Assembly (NCBI GenBank): GCA_050180895.1
Contig: JBFXDS010000003.1
Coordinates: 62,001-126,000 of the forward strand
DNA: 64,000 bases
DNA from: JBGPEQ01 sp050180895
Lineage (GTDB): Bacteria > Pseudomonadota > Alphaproteobacteria > Dongiales > Dongiaceae
Direction of reading: 5' to 3'
Shown piece after piece: positions 1 through 8,153 of this stretch. A program made the position numbers and the translations under genes. Below the pieces are notes generated by a model. That model saw only the letters and a program-made list of their open reading frames with translations, searched no databases and was not told the origin of the DNA. Each line of letters begins with the position of its first letter. Within the stretch, counting starts at the first letter, position 1.

Positions 1-383
1 ATGTCGGCACCGACAAGGGCGACCTGCGCAGCTACGCCGCCACCGTCCTGCCGCGCGAGAAGGCCTATGCCCCGAAGATCTTCCACAAGGTCCCGGTCGA
101 CGACTGGTTCCGCGGCCCGCTCCAGGGCTTCCTGCGCGAGCAGCTCGCCTCCGAGCGTCTGGCCCGCCAGGGGCTCTTCGATTCGGTTGCCGTCGGCCGG
201 CTGATCGACGAGCATGTGCAGGGGCATCGCACCCATACCTGGCGGCTGCTGGCGATGCTGACCGTCACTGTCTGGCTCGATGCCGTGTTGAACGGGCCGA
301 GGTCGGGCGCCGGGACGGTGCACCGGCTGCCCGCGGGCGCGGCGGCCCAGGTCTTGCAAGCGGCGGCGGCGCCTCCAATTTGA
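1..383 (+). CDS. Asparagine-synthetase-like protein, C-terminal fragment cut by window edge
   Basis: The third reading frame is open from position 3 to the TGA at 381-383 and encodes about 126 residues. It reads almost colinearly with the last 100 residues of the asparagine-synthetase-like protein at 21843-23675: both contain LRxYAATVLP, KAYAxK, WFRGPL and RQGxF followed by a LIDEH/LVDEH segment. It is therefore the C-terminal end of an AsnB-type amidotransferase domain whose PP-loop part lies upstream of the window. The ATG at position 1 is in another frame and is a shadow. The closeness to the 21843 gene suggests duplication within the locus. The substrate cannot be judged from this piece. 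Confidence 0.8.
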   Translation, partial: VGTDKGDLRSYAATVLPREKAYAPKIFHKVPVDDWFRGPLQGFLREQLASERLARQGLFDSVAVGRLIDEHVQGHRTHTWRLLAMLTVTVWLDAVLNGPRSGAGTVHRLPAGAAAQVLQAAAAPPI

Positions 384-471
384 ACTAAACGAGGCGTCCC
401 CGCGCCGCGGGCGCCCCTCGTCGGTCGGCCAGCATTGCCGGCCGTGGCGTCATGGGAGCGGAAGACAGGAC

Positions 472-1347
472 ATGGACGTTCAGCTGGCCCGCACCTTCCT
501 CGACGTGGTCGCGGGGGGAAGCTTCGTCCGGGCAGCGGAACGCCTGGGCATCTCGCAGGCTGCCGTCAGCATGCGTATCCAGGCGCTGGAGAGCCAGCTC
601 GGCTGCACCCTGTTCCAGCGTGGCCGCGGCGGCGCCAAGCTCACGCCGGCCGGCCGCAACTTCCACCGCTACGCCGTCAGCATCAAGCAGATCTGGGATC
701 AGGCCATGCTCGAGGTCGCCCTGCCGCAGGGCCTCGTCGGTCAGGTCCGGGTCGGCGGACACTATTCCCTGTGGCGGCACTTCCTGTCGCGCTGGCTCGC
801 CTGGATGCGCCGGCACGGCGAGGGCATCGCCCTGCGGACGGAGGCGCACGGCAGCCGCACCCTGATGGAGCTGGTCAGCGACGGCATGCTCGACATCGGC
901 GTCCTCTTCGACCCGGAGCAGCGCACGGGGTTCGTCGTCGAGCGCCTGTTCGAGGAACCGCTCGTCCTCGTGTCGACGAGTCCCGAATCGACGGCGCCCT
1001 ACGACCACGACTACATGTTCGTCGATTGGGGGCCGGAGTTCCGCAAGTTCCATACCGCCTCGTTCCCGGGAGTCGCGCTCTCGGGATTTCAGACCGAGCT
1101 CGGTGCCTTCGCCGTCGAGCACATGATGGATTTCGGCGGCGCCGGCTATTTCCCCGAGCCGGTCGTCCGGCCGCTGCTGCAGTCCGGCCGCCTGCATCGC
1201 GTGAAGCGGGCGCCGCGCTACGTCACGCCGATCTTTGCGGTGTACCGCGAGGGCGACCCCGGCCCGGCGGTGCAGACCGCGCTCGACGGGCTGCGCGAGA
1301 TCACCCGCGACGAGTCGGAGCGGTCGGCCCGCCAGAAGGCGTCGTGA
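472..1347 (+). CDS. LysR-family transcriptional regulator
   Basis: A 291-residue protein of normal LysR length. Residues 1-60 form the winged helix-turn-helix: FLDVVAGGSFVRAAERLG, then ISQAAVSMRIQALESQLG and LFQRG. The remainder fits the periplasmic-binding-like effector domain. AGACAGGAC just upstream of the ATG is an acceptable ribosome binding site. It stands between the truncated AsnB-like gene (upstream, same strand) and a convergent acyltransferase gene. LysR proteins often regulate neighbouring genes, so it may control part of the locus, but no operator could be tied to it. The effector is unknown. Confidence 0.9.
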   Translation: MDVQLARTFLDVVAGGSFVRAAERLGISQAAVSMRIQALESQLGCTLFQRGRGGAKLTPAGRNFHRYAVSIKQIWDQAMLEVALPQGLVGQVRVGGHYSLWRHFLSRWLAWMRRHGEGIALRTEAHGSRTLMELVSDGMLDIGVLFDPEQRTGFVVERLFEEPLVLVSTSPESTAPYDHDYMFVDWGPEFRKFHTASFPGVALSGFQTELGAFAVEHMMDFGGAGYFPEPVVRPLLQSGRLHRVKRAPRYVTPIFAVYREGDPGPAVQTALDGLREITRDESERSARQKAS

Positions 1348-1368
1348 TCCCGGCTGCCGCCGGCGCGG

Positions 1369-2541
1369 TCAGCCGACCAGCCGTCCGCCGTTCAACAGCG
1401 CGAACCACTGCGGCTTCCAGCGCGCCAGCAGCAGCCCGGCCGCGATCCCGATCGTCACGGTGACGGCCACGCTGGCGGCGTAGTGCGCGATCATCCAGCC
1501 GTCGGTCTCCGCCGGCACCAGGTCCCACAGCAGGATCTTCACCTCCGCCAGCAGCGGGAAGTGCGCGGCATGGAGGAAGAAGGCGAGGCCGCCATAGCGC
1601 GCGACTCTGGACCCGAACGGCGTCGGCGCGAGGCGGATGAACAGGCCCCAGCAGGCAAGCACGCCGGCCAGCCGCATGGCCCGCGTCGACCAGGACAGCA
1701 GCATCGGCACGCCGTCGATGGCATAGGGCGCCAGCGTGCGCAGCGCCACCAGCACGATGTACAGCGCCAGGAAGGCCAGGGTCGCGTTCCAGCCGATCTC
1801 CACCGGCACGCCGCGCATGCGCACGAGCGCGCCGAGGTAGAAGAAGAACACCACGTCCGAGCGGAAGAAGATCCACAGGTCGTGGCCGGTGATCCAGGCG
1901 GCCCCGAGCAGGAGCGCGCCGGGGAGCGGCGCATAGCGCAGCAGTAGCCACAGCAGCGGGCTCACCAGCGCCGTCACGAACAGGTCGCGCACGAACCAGA
2001 ACTGGAAGCCGACCGGATGGTGCGTGATGGCGAAGACCGCGTTGACGTAGTCGCGCAGGCCCGCCGTCGTGAAATCGATGTTGATCTCCTGCAACAGCCG
2101 GTTCGCCGGGTCGGCGGCATAGAGCAGCAACAGGATGCCCAGGAACACCGCGTTCCAGAACAGCAGCGGCAGGTAGAGCGAGACGAAGCGGCGGCGCATG
2201 CGCTGGAGCAGGGCCTCGCGCGGGTTGGCCTGCGGGTTGGCGGTGAACGAGAAGAACAGCCAGCCCGAGACCATGCTCAGCAGCGGCACGACGCTGAAGA
2301 AGAAGAAGAGGACGAAGCTGTTGACGAAGGTCGCCACCTGGTGCTCCCCGGTGTCGAGGCCGCGGAACGGGTTGGCGCGCGAGTTGGGATAGGAGTCGTA
2401 GTGCAGGAACACCAGCCCGACGATCAAGGTGATGCGCGCGAAATTGATCGTCTGCGACAGCTCGCGCTCGGTCAGCGCGCGGGCATCGCCGCGTAGGGCG
2501 CCGTAGAGCGCATCGCGCAATTTCGGGAGTGCAAACGCCAT
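1369..2541 (-). CDS. Membrane acyltransferase, acyltransferase-3 (OafA/YrhL-like) family
   Basis: A 390-residue polytopic membrane protein. The N-terminal part carries INFARITLIVGLVFLHYDSYP, which resembles the first helix of acyltransferase-3 proteins with its conserved histidine, and about ten hydrophobic segments follow (for example FVLFFFFSVVPLLSMVSGWL and LLFWNAVFLGILLLLYA). This family moves acetyl or succinyl groups onto sugars of extracellular polysaccharides, so O-acylation of the exopolysaccharide made here is the likely role. It converges on the LysR gene with 21 bases between stops. The ATG at 2541 was kept although its ribosome binding site is weak. Exact donor and acceptor are unknown. 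Confidence 0.85.
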   Translation of the reverse strand: MAFALPKLRDALYGALRGDARALTERELSQTINFARITLIVGLVFLHYDSYPNSRANPFRGLDTGEHQVATFVNSFVLFFFFSVVPLLSMVSGWLFFSFTANPQANPREALLQRMRRRFVSLYLPLLFWNAVFLGILLLLYAADPANRLLQEINIDFTTAGLRDYVNAVFAITHHPVGFQFWFVRDLFVTALVSPLLWLLLRYAPLPGALLLGAAWITGHDLWIFFRSDVVFFFYLGALVRMRGVPVEIGWNATLAFLALYIVLVALRTLAPYAIDGVPMLLSWSTRAMRLAGVLACWGLFIRLAPTPFGSRVARYGGLAFFLHAAHFPLLAEVKILLWDLVPAETDGWMIAHYAASVAVTVTIGIAAGLLLARWKPQWFALLNGGRLVG

Positions 2542-2788
2542 CTCACACGCTCTCTGCGTCAGGATTGCCGGGAGTTTCTTGCGCGGCCCACCCGACCCGC
2601 GCGAAGGTGCTCGTCGATCGTTCGGACGTTCTTTACGAGCGTCAGCAGTTTAGCACAAAAGCCGCGGATCGGCGAGCCGCCGGGCCGGAGAATCTGTGGT
2701 TAACGCGGGAATTCCAGGTCACCATCCATCGGTGATCATGAGGAAAAACCCAGGGGTTCCTTCTTGTTGGAGGTCGGGATCGACGATG

Positions 2789-2872
2789 TGCGTCCTTCGA
2801 CAGGTTCAGGATGAGGGTCTTTCTTCGCGCCACACACAACTCCCCCTCATCCTGAGCCTGTCGAAGGACGCA
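2789..2872. repeat. 29-bp inverted repeat with 26-bp spacer
   Basis: Arms at 2789-2817 and 2844-2872 are nearly perfect reverse complements (core CCTTCGACAGGTTCAGGATG against CATCCTGAGCCTGTCGAAGG). It lies just past the stop codon of the minus-strand lipoprotein gene at 2901, so it could act as a stem-loop terminator. Sequences of this kind also occur as dispersed REP-like palindromes in alphaproteobacterial genomes. The rest of the 2542-2900 gap holds no convincing gene. Confidence 0.7.
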
Positions 2873-2900
2873 AGGTGCTCGTGCAGCGGGTGCCTCCGCC

Positions 2901-3752
2901 TCAGCGGAAACAGATGACCGGCACCGTATAGTCCGCGGCGTCGGGCGCCGCGCCCGCATCGCCGACGCCGCCCGCCGCCCGCTCCCAGATTTCCACGCCG
3001 GCGCCGGCGCCGAATTGCAGGATCAGCGAGTTGCTGACCCCATAGGCCACGTCGTCGGGCCAGCCGGCGCTGAGCTTGGGCGCCACGATCCCGATCACAT
3101 TTCCGTGATCGTCGATCAGCGGGCCGCCGACCGAGGCGTAGTCGAGGACGGCCGAGCTCTGCACGATGCCGTACACCCCGTCGGGGCTGGCGGTGCTGCG
3201 GACGACGCCGGCCGCGCTTTCCAGCGGCATGGAGATCCCGTCCAGGATCGGATGGGCGAAGGCGCTGACCGCCTCGCCCTCGGCCACCGGCGCGGTGCGG
3301 AAGAAGCCGTAGGTCGTGCTCGGGCTGCGGCTGTCCAGCACCGCCAGCGCGCTCAGCGGGCTGCCGGCGACGACGGCGACGTCGCGGAATTCGTAGTCGA
3401 CAAGGATCGCCACCTTGCGGCAGCCCTGCACCTCGGCCCACGCCGTCAATAGCTGTCCCTTGGGATTGACGTAGAAGGCGCTGCCCACCGCCTCCGCCCC
3501 GGCCGGCACCGCGGCCGGCGCCGTGCCGCGGGTCGGCACCGGCGGCTTGGCGTTCGGCGCCCGGCGCGCCGTGGTCGACGCCGGCCGCGTCGAGGCCGGC
3601 CCGGTGTAGGTCGCCGCCCCCACGCGGCTCAGCGCGCCGCAGTTCGTGCAGCAGCCGTCGAGCGGCAGGGCGAGCGCGGCGAGGACGAGCGCAAGCGCAG
3701 CCGCGCGGCGCGGTCGATGTGCGCGCTTCGAAGATCCTCCCGGCCGCCGCAT
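2901..3752 (-). CDS. Probable lipoprotein with inactive trypsin-like fold
   Basis: About 283 residues from the ATG at 3752 (a GTG lies four codons upstream). A basic start, a hydrophobic stretch (AAALALVLAALALPL) and DGCC give a plausible lipoprotein signal. The region beginning GSAFYVNPKGQLLTAWAEV matches the start of an S1C/trypsin-2 fold, where active enzymes read like GSGFxxxxxGxxLTNxHVV; the histidine position is alanine here. Near the end ASVGGPLIDDHGNVIGIV replaces the GNSGGPL serine with valine. Two of three catalytic residues are therefore missing, so this is probably a non-enzymatic binding or regulatory protein. It is followed by an inverted repeat and is divergent from the gene at 3900. 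Confidence 0.7.
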   Translation of the reverse strand: MRRPGGSSKRAHRPRRAAALALVLAALALPLDGCCTNCGALSRVGAATYTGPASTRPASTTARRAPNAKPPVPTRGTAPAAVPAGAEAVGSAFYVNPKGQLLTAWAEVQGCRKVAILVDYEFRDVAVVAGSPLSALAVLDSRSPSTTYGFFRTAPVAEGEAVSAFAHPILDGISMPLESAAGVVRSTASPDGVYGIVQSSAVLDYASVGGPLIDDHGNVIGIVAPKLSAGWPDDVAYGVSNSLILQFGAGAGVEIWERAAGGVGDAGAAPDAADYTVPVICFR

Positions 3753-3899
3753 GACGGGTCGCACCTGCGGTTCCGTGCTGTCTGGTTATCCATCCCCGGA
3801 GCGATCCTAGCACAGATAGAGCCGGCGCAATCTCCTGGGATGACATCCGCGACCTTCGTGATAGGAATGCCGGATGGAGCGCTATAGGCGCATCGGTCG

Positions 3900-5234
3900 A
3901 TGAGTCGATCAACTGAGGTCGGCGGAAGCGAGATTGCTGCGCCGCAGGGCCTCGCGCGCCCGGGGTCCTGCGTCAGCGGATGGGTGCCATTGGTCGGGCT
4001 CGCGGGCTTTTTCGCCTCGCTTGCGTTCATGTATGGCACGACGCTGGACTCGATTCACCGCAGCTTCGTGGCCTTGGCCGCAGCAGTGCTGCCGATGGTC
4101 GTCCTCGACCTCTTCGTGCTGCGCGTTCACCGCCGCGATTCAACGGGTCTCCTGTGGCAGCCGCTGCCGCCGGGCAGTGCGCTCGAGGCACGCAGCCTCC
4201 AGCGTGTCCTCGTGAAGCTGGTCGGTCTTGCCGGCACGCTCGCCCTCATCGGCGCGTGCTATTGGCTGTTCCCTCTCTATCGTGAGCCGTTCTACCAGCC
4301 GTTCTGGATGGCGCTGCGCGAGGTGGCACCCTGGTTCGCGCTCGCCGCGCTACTCTATTTCTTCTACGTCGACCGGCGCATGGCCGATCCTTACGACGGC
4401 TATTGGCACGCTGGCATGGCGGTGCTCGGCCGGCTCGATCGGGTGGATGCGGCGCAGCTCCGGCAGTATGCCCTCGGCTGGATCATCAAGGGCTTCTTTC
4501 TGCCATTGATGTACGTTCAGCTCACGAACGCTATCGGCGTAGTACTCAGTGCTGAGTTTCTCGCGGGCAATGCGGATTTCCTCGCGTTTTACCGGCTCGG
4601 TTGGAACCTCGCGTTTGCTGTCGATCTCGTCTTCGCCACGATTGGCTACTGTTTGACGTTACGCGTCATTGACAGTCACATCCGCTCCGCCGAACCGACT
4701 CTCTTCGGATGGGCTGTGACGCTCGCCTGCTATCAGCCGTTTTGGAGCCTCGTCTATGGCCACTATCTCACGTACGAAGACAGAATGCCCTGGGGCGTGT
4801 GGCTCGCTGGACTTCCGATGGTTCAGGTGTTGTGGGGCTGTGCGATTCTAGTGTTGCTTGGAATCTATGCTTGGTCGACAGCGGCATTCGGCTGCCGCTT
4901 CTCCAACCTGACACATCGTGGCATCCTCACGAATGGTCCATATCGTTGGACGAAGCACCCTTCATACATATCGAAAAACCTAGTGTGGTGGCTGGTTTCC
5001 ATGCCGTTCATCTCGACCGTCGGTGTCGATGAAGCCATCCGCCATTGCCTGTTGTTGCTCGGCGTCAACGTCATCTACTTCCTTCGCGCCAGAACGGAAG
5101 AGTGGCATTTGTCCAGGGACCCGGCCTACGTCGCCTATGCGATGAGCATTGAGCGGCATGGCGTGTTGCGCGTGATTGGTCGCGCCGTGCCGCTTCTGCA
5201 TTACACGCCACCGCCGCCGCTCGGCAGAGTATGA
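3900..5234 (+). CDS. Isoprenylcysteine-methyltransferase-like membrane protein
   Basis: A 444-residue membrane protein with roughly ten hydrophobic helices. The C-terminal third carries the signature of the ICMT/phospholipid-methyltransferase superfamily: NGPYRWTKHPSYISKNLVWW (the GPYRxxxHPxY motif) and later RARTEEWHLSRDPAYVAYA, the conserved E and YxxY. In that family these residues bind S-adenosylmethionine at the membrane face. The long N-terminal membrane part is additional to the short (about 200 residue) members. The substrate is unknown. The start at 3900 is the first ATG of the frame. It is divergent from the lipoprotein gene with about 147 bases between them. Confidence 0.7.
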   Translation: MSRSTEVGGSEIAAPQGLARPGSCVSGWVPLVGLAGFFASLAFMYGTTLDSIHRSFVALAAAVLPMVVLDLFVLRVHRRDSTGLLWQPLPPGSALEARSLQRVLVKLVGLAGTLALIGACYWLFPLYREPFYQPFWMALREVAPWFALAALLYFFYVDRRMADPYDGYWHAGMAVLGRLDRVDAAQLRQYALGWIIKGFFLPLMYVQLTNAIGVVLSAEFLAGNADFLAFYRLGWNLAFAVDLVFATIGYCLTLRVIDSHIRSAEPTLFGWAVTLACYQPFWSLVYGHYLTYEDRMPWGVWLAGLPMVQVLWGCAILVLLGIYAWSTAAFGCRFSNLTHRGILTNGPYRWTKHPSYISKNLVWWLVSMPFISTVGVDEAIRHCLLLLGVNVIYFLRARTEEWHLSRDPAYVAYAMSIERHGVLRVIGRAVPLLHYTPPPPLGRV

Positions 5235-5361
5235 AACAAGGACGCGAGGAATTTCGCCCTAGATACGCTGGCCGTTGATACCGCGGGATTCGAGTATACG
5301 GCGGATGCTTTGCTATCCAGGCAGCAATTCTCGCTCAAATAGTCGGATCGCTTACAATCGC

Positions 5362-6627
5362 CTAACCGGCGCCGCCGTCACTACCGCCGGTTCCGCCGCC
5401 GCCGTCGCCGCCATCACTGCCGCCGCCACTTCCGCCGCCGTCGCTGCCGCCGCCAGTTCCGCCACCGCCGGTTCCACCGCCATCACTGCCGCCACCGGTG
5501 CTGCCACCGTCGCCGCCGCCGCCGGTGCTGCCACCAGTGCTGCCGCCACCGCCGGTGCTGCCACCGTCGCTGCCGCCGCCGGTGCTGCCACCGCCTGTGC
5601 TGCCACCATCGCTCCCGCCGGTGCTGCCACCATCGCTCCCGCCGGTGCTGCCACCATCGCTCCCGCCGGTGCTGCCACCGTCGCTCCCGCCGGTGCTGCC
5701 ACCATCGCTCCCGCCGGTGCTGCCACCATCGCTCCCGCCGGTGCTGCCACCGTCGCTCCCGCCGGTGCTGCCACCATCGCTCCCGCCGGTGCTGCCTCCA
5801 TCGCTCCCGCCGGTGCTGCCTCCATCGCTCCCGCCGGTGCTGCCACCATCGCTCCCGCCGGTGCCTCCATCGCTCCCGCCGGTGCTGCCACCGTCGCTCC
5901 CGCCGGTGCTGCCACCATCGCTCCCGCCGGTGCTGCCTCCATCGCTCCCGCCGGTGCTGCCACTGCTGCCACCAGTACTACCGCCGCCGTCGCTGTCACC
6001 GATGCCACCCCTGTCGCCACCATTCGACGTGCCAGGACTGAGCGCGTCATTGGCGGAAGCCGTCGTATCGTCTGCTTGAAGACTCGATCCCGCCGCTGGC
6101 TCAGGAAACACCGGGGGAATGAGATCCGGATTCTCCACGCTCGGAGGAGGGAGGAGATCGGTGCCCTGCGGTGCGACCGCGTAGGACGGCGGCGGCGTGA
6201 TTGGAATCACGACCTCCGGCGTCGGCGTTGTTGGAGCCGGGACCGTTACGACGGATTTCTTCGTTGTGGCCGTCGGTGTCGTCGTCGCCGTGGTCGTGGC
6301 CGGCGCCGGTGTGGTGGCAACGGATTTCTTCACCTGGTCGCAGGCGCTGCGCGCACGCGATGAACCGCTGCGCATGCTGCTGCACACCTGCGCCGCCACG
6401 TCCGGCCGCAGCAGTTCGATCAGGTCCGGAACCAGATGGCTGGAACCATAGTCGTCGATGAACGCCAGCGCGTCCCGCGGCTGCTGCGTGTTGATGGCGC
6501 GCTGAAACGAGTCGAGTTCCGACATCTGCGCCACCGGACCCTTGGTGAAGGCAAGCAGGGCCGCGGCGCTCACGCCGAGCGGCAACAAAATCCTCAAGCC
6601 TCGGGGGCTCTTCTTCCACTCACCCAT
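5362..6627 (-). CDS. Secreted paralog 1: conserved N-domain with Gly/Ser/Asp repeat tail
   Basis: A 421-residue protein of unknown function. Residues 1-35 form a signal segment (MGEWKKSPRGLRILLPLG, then a hydrophobic run). A domain of about 70 residues follows, shared with the proteins at 6928 and 8154: MSELDSFQRAI, DALAFIDDYGSSHLVPDLIE, LLRPDVAA and two cysteines 13 residues apart. A Pro/Thr linker leads to a tail of about 15 near-identical GGSDGGST octapeptides and further Gly/Ser/Asp repeats. AGGAG lies 7 bases before the ATG. The shared domain resembles one helical TPR-like hairpin. A cell-surface or matrix protein is likely; no enzyme motif is visible. Confidence 0.8.
   Translation of the reverse strand: MGEWKKSPRGLRILLPLGVSAAALLAFTKGPVAQMSELDSFQRAINTQQPRDALAFIDDYGSSHLVPDLIELLRPDVAAQVCSSMRSGSSRARSACDQVKKSVATTPAPATTTATTTPTATTKKSVVTVPAPTTPTPEVVIPITPPPSYAVAPQGTDLLPPPSVENPDLIPPVFPEPAAGSSLQADDTTASANDALSPGTSNGGDRGGIGDSDGGGSTGGSSGSTGGSDGGSTGGSDGGSTGGSDGGSTGGSDGGTGGSDGGSTGGSDGGSTGGSDGGSTGGSDGGSTGGSDGGSTGGSDGGSTGGSDGGSTGGSDGGSTGGSDGGSTGGSDGGSTGGSDGGSTGGGSTGGGSDGGSTGGGGSTGGSTGGGGDGGSTGGGSDGGGTGGGGTGGGSDGGGSGGGSDGGDGGGGTGGSDGGAG
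5601..5957. repeat. 24-bp coding tandem repeat, about 15 copies
   Basis: The unit TGCCACCATCGCTCCCGCCG plus GTGC repeats about 15 times inside the gene at 5362-6627 and encodes GGSDGGST on the minus strand. Total length is 357 bases, i.e. 15 units less 3 bases, so one unit has lost a codon and the frame is kept. Copies differ only at a few third-position or A/G sites, which indicates recent expansion and probable length variation between strains. Confidence 0.9.
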
Positions 6628-6927
6628 TGCAGCGCTCCTGTGCGGATGGCGGCTTGTTTTTTTGCCGTCCGCATTGATGTTGTTGTTCTCGCGCGACCCG
6701 ACGACAGTCTACGCCGCGCGCGCATTTAATTCAAATTTGATCGACGAATTAACGATAAGAATCGCCGTCACTTTTTCGCCACAACAACGCCCGCGATATC
6801 GGCCCTCGCCGTCGCGGCCGGCGGGGTCGCTCGCTTGCTCGCCGCGGTCGCGGCATAAATCGTTCGAACGGAGTCCTGAATTCCTCGAGACGCGTTCGGT
6901 TCCTGGATTCCTGTTGCCGTTCCGCCC
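6628..6927. other. Intergenic region upstream of secreted paralog 1
   Basis: About 300 bases between two same-strand paralogs. It holds the AT-rich upstream element at 6725-6763. No small ORF with a credible start was found. Confidence 0.6.
6725..6763 (-). promoter_or_regulatory. AT-rich upstream element shared by the three paralogs, copy 1
   Basis: About 100 bases upstream of the ATG at 6627, in an otherwise GC-rich context. On the plus strand it reads TTTAATTCAAATTTG, then ATCGACGAATTAACGATAAG. Copies 2 and 3 (8078-8113 and 9316-9352) keep the blocks TTCAA(A/T), CGAC and AATTAAC/ATTAAC with the same spacing. Conservation between paralogous promoters suggests a common regulator site or promoter core. 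Confidence 0.5.
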
Positions 6928-7980
6928 TCAGTCGTCGCCGCTGAACCCGCCGCCTCCGAAGCCGCCACCGAACCCGCCGCCACCGAACCCGCCGCCGCCG
7001 AAGCCACCGCCTCCGAAGCCGCCGCCTCCGAAGCCGCCGCCTCCGAAGCCGCCACCGAACCCGCCGCCGCCGAGCAGGCCGCCTAAACCACCGCCACCGA
7101 GCAGGCCGCCACCGCCGCTCCCGTTGCCGCTGCCATTTCCGTTGCCATCGCCGTCGTTGTCATTCCCATTGCCGTTCCCGTCCCCATTGCCGCTCCCATC
7201 GCCGTCGTTGTCGCCGCCGGGCGTTCCGCCGGATCCTCCGCCCGGCGTTCCACCGGAGCCGCCACCCGGCGTTCCACCGGAGCCGCCACCCGGCGTCCCG
7301 CCGGAGCCGCCACCCGGCGTCCCGCCGGAGCCGCCCCCCGCCGTCCCACCGGAGCCGCCGCCGGGTGTTCCACCCGAACCGCCGCCGGTGCCTTCGCCCG
7401 TTCCGGAGCCGCCGGCGGCTCTGCCCGAGGCCCTGGCGTTGCCGCCGTCGCTGTTCCTGCCGCCGGCGCGGACGACGATCGCCGCGGAGGGCTTGGCGGG
7501 CGCCGCCGCCGGCCCGGTGGCCGGCTCCGGGAAGACCGGCGGAATCAACACCGGTCCGTCGACCGGATCGCTGCCGGCCTCCGCATCCGACGCCGGCGCG
7601 GCGCCGATGACTGTGGCCTCCGGCGCGACGGCGGCTTGCGCCGGCGCGGCCGCGGTTCCGGCCGCCGGCGTCGCGGCGATGGCCGCCGTCAGCTTCGCGC
7701 AGGGAGCGTCCGCACCCGCGGCTCCGCTCGGCAGGCCGGCGCAGACCTCCGCGGCCACGTCCGGCCGCAGCAGCTCGATCAGGTCGGGGACCAGGTGGCT
7801 GGAGCCGAACGCGTCGAGGAACGCCAGCGCATCCTGCTTGCTCTGCGAGTTCACCGCGAGCTGGAAGGCATCGATCTCCGACATCTCGGCGGCCGCGCGC
7901 GTGCTGAAGGCAAACAGTGCCGCGGCGCCGACGCTCAGCAGAAGCCTCGAGCCTTTCTGGCTCGTTCTCCACTCGCCCAT
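6928..7980 (-). CDS. Secreted paralog 2: conserved N-domain with Gly-rich tail
   Basis: A 350-residue paralog of the protein at 5362. It starts MGEWRTSQKGSRLLLSVG, has a signal peptide ending AAAEMSEID (AxA cleavage context), and then the same domain: DAFQLAV, DALAFLDAFGSSHLVPDLIE, LLRPDVAA and the Cys-x13-Cys pair. After an Ala-rich linker come seven GGSGGTPG octapeptides, an Asp/Asn/Gly stretch and GGGFG pentapeptides to the end. The leader GGGAGCGCTGTA before ATG is nearly the same as that of paralog 1, which supports both starts. The tail resembles glycine-rich extracellular or wall proteins. Function unknown. Confidence 0.8.
   Translation of the reverse strand: MGEWRTSQKGSRLLLSVGAAALFAFSTRAAAEMSEIDAFQLAVNSQSKQDALAFLDAFGSSHLVPDLIELLRPDVAAEVCAGLPSGAAGADAPCAKLTAAIAATPAAGTAAAPAQAAVAPEATVIGAAPASDAEAGSDPVDGPVLIPPVFPEPATGPAAAPAKPSAAIVVRAGGRNSDGGNARASGRAAGGSGTGEGTGGGSGGTPGGGSGGTAGGGSGGTPGGGSGGTPGGGSGGTPGGGSGGTPGGGSGGTPGGDNDGDGSGNGDGNGNGNDNDGDGNGNGSGNGSGGGGLLGGGGLGGLLGGGGFGGGFGGGGFGGGGFGGGGFGGGGFGGGGFGGGFGGGGFSGDD
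6949..7072. repeat. 15-bp coding tandem repeat (GGGFG)
   Basis: Degenerate repeats of CCGCCGCCTCCGAAG and CCGCCACCGAACCCG encode GGGFG/GGFGG near the C-terminus of the gene at 6928-7980. They are independent of the 24-bp array further upstream in the same gene. Confidence 0.8.
7216..7383. repeat. 24-bp coding tandem repeat, seven copies
   Basis: Seven units of 24 bases (type ACCCGGCGTTCCACCGGAGC plus CGCC) encode GGSGGTPG on the minus strand inside the gene at 6928-7980. The unit length equals that of the array in paralog 1, but the sequence differs. Confidence 0.85.
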
Positions 7981-8077
7981 TACAGCGCTCCCGTCCCAGG
8001 GATAGCGATTTTTCGCGCGTCGTCCGCGCTCGATTCTAAACGCGCGACGCCGTGGGAGAGTTTACGCTTGCCGAAAG

Positions 8078-8113
8078 TTTAATTCAATTTTGCGCGACCG
8101 AATTAACCATAAA
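8078..8113 (-). promoter_or_regulatory. AT-rich upstream element, copy 2
   Basis: Reads TTTAATTCAATTTTGCGCGA, then CCGAATTAACCATAAA, on the plus strand, about 100 bases upstream of the ATG at 7980. It aligns with copy 1 without gaps over most of its length. Confidence 0.5.
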
Positions 8114-8153
8114 CGGGCGCTCGGTCATTTTTTAACCACAGCTCTGGGCGGCG

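Noticed and set aside
385..1463. Long frames on both strands over the LysR gene
   Set aside because: They are by-products of high GC content; only the frame with the helix-turn-helix protein has a binding site and a recognisable family.
2789..2872. Inverted repeat considered as an insertion-sequence end or CRISPR unit
   Set aside because: Only one hairpin, no transposase nearby, no repeated spacers; a REP-like or terminator hairpin explains it.
5275..6363. Plus-strand and other-frame repeats rich in Ala/Pro (AGAATIAPAGAAT, PPVLPPSLPP)
   Set aside because: They are antisense or frame-shifted readings of the GGSDGGST repeat; the minus-strand protein has the signal peptide, conserved head and ribosome binding site.
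6542..8005. Plus-strand Pro-rich 487-residue frame
   Set aside because: Antisense of the glycine-rich paralog 2; no start signal, and the real domain is on the other strand.
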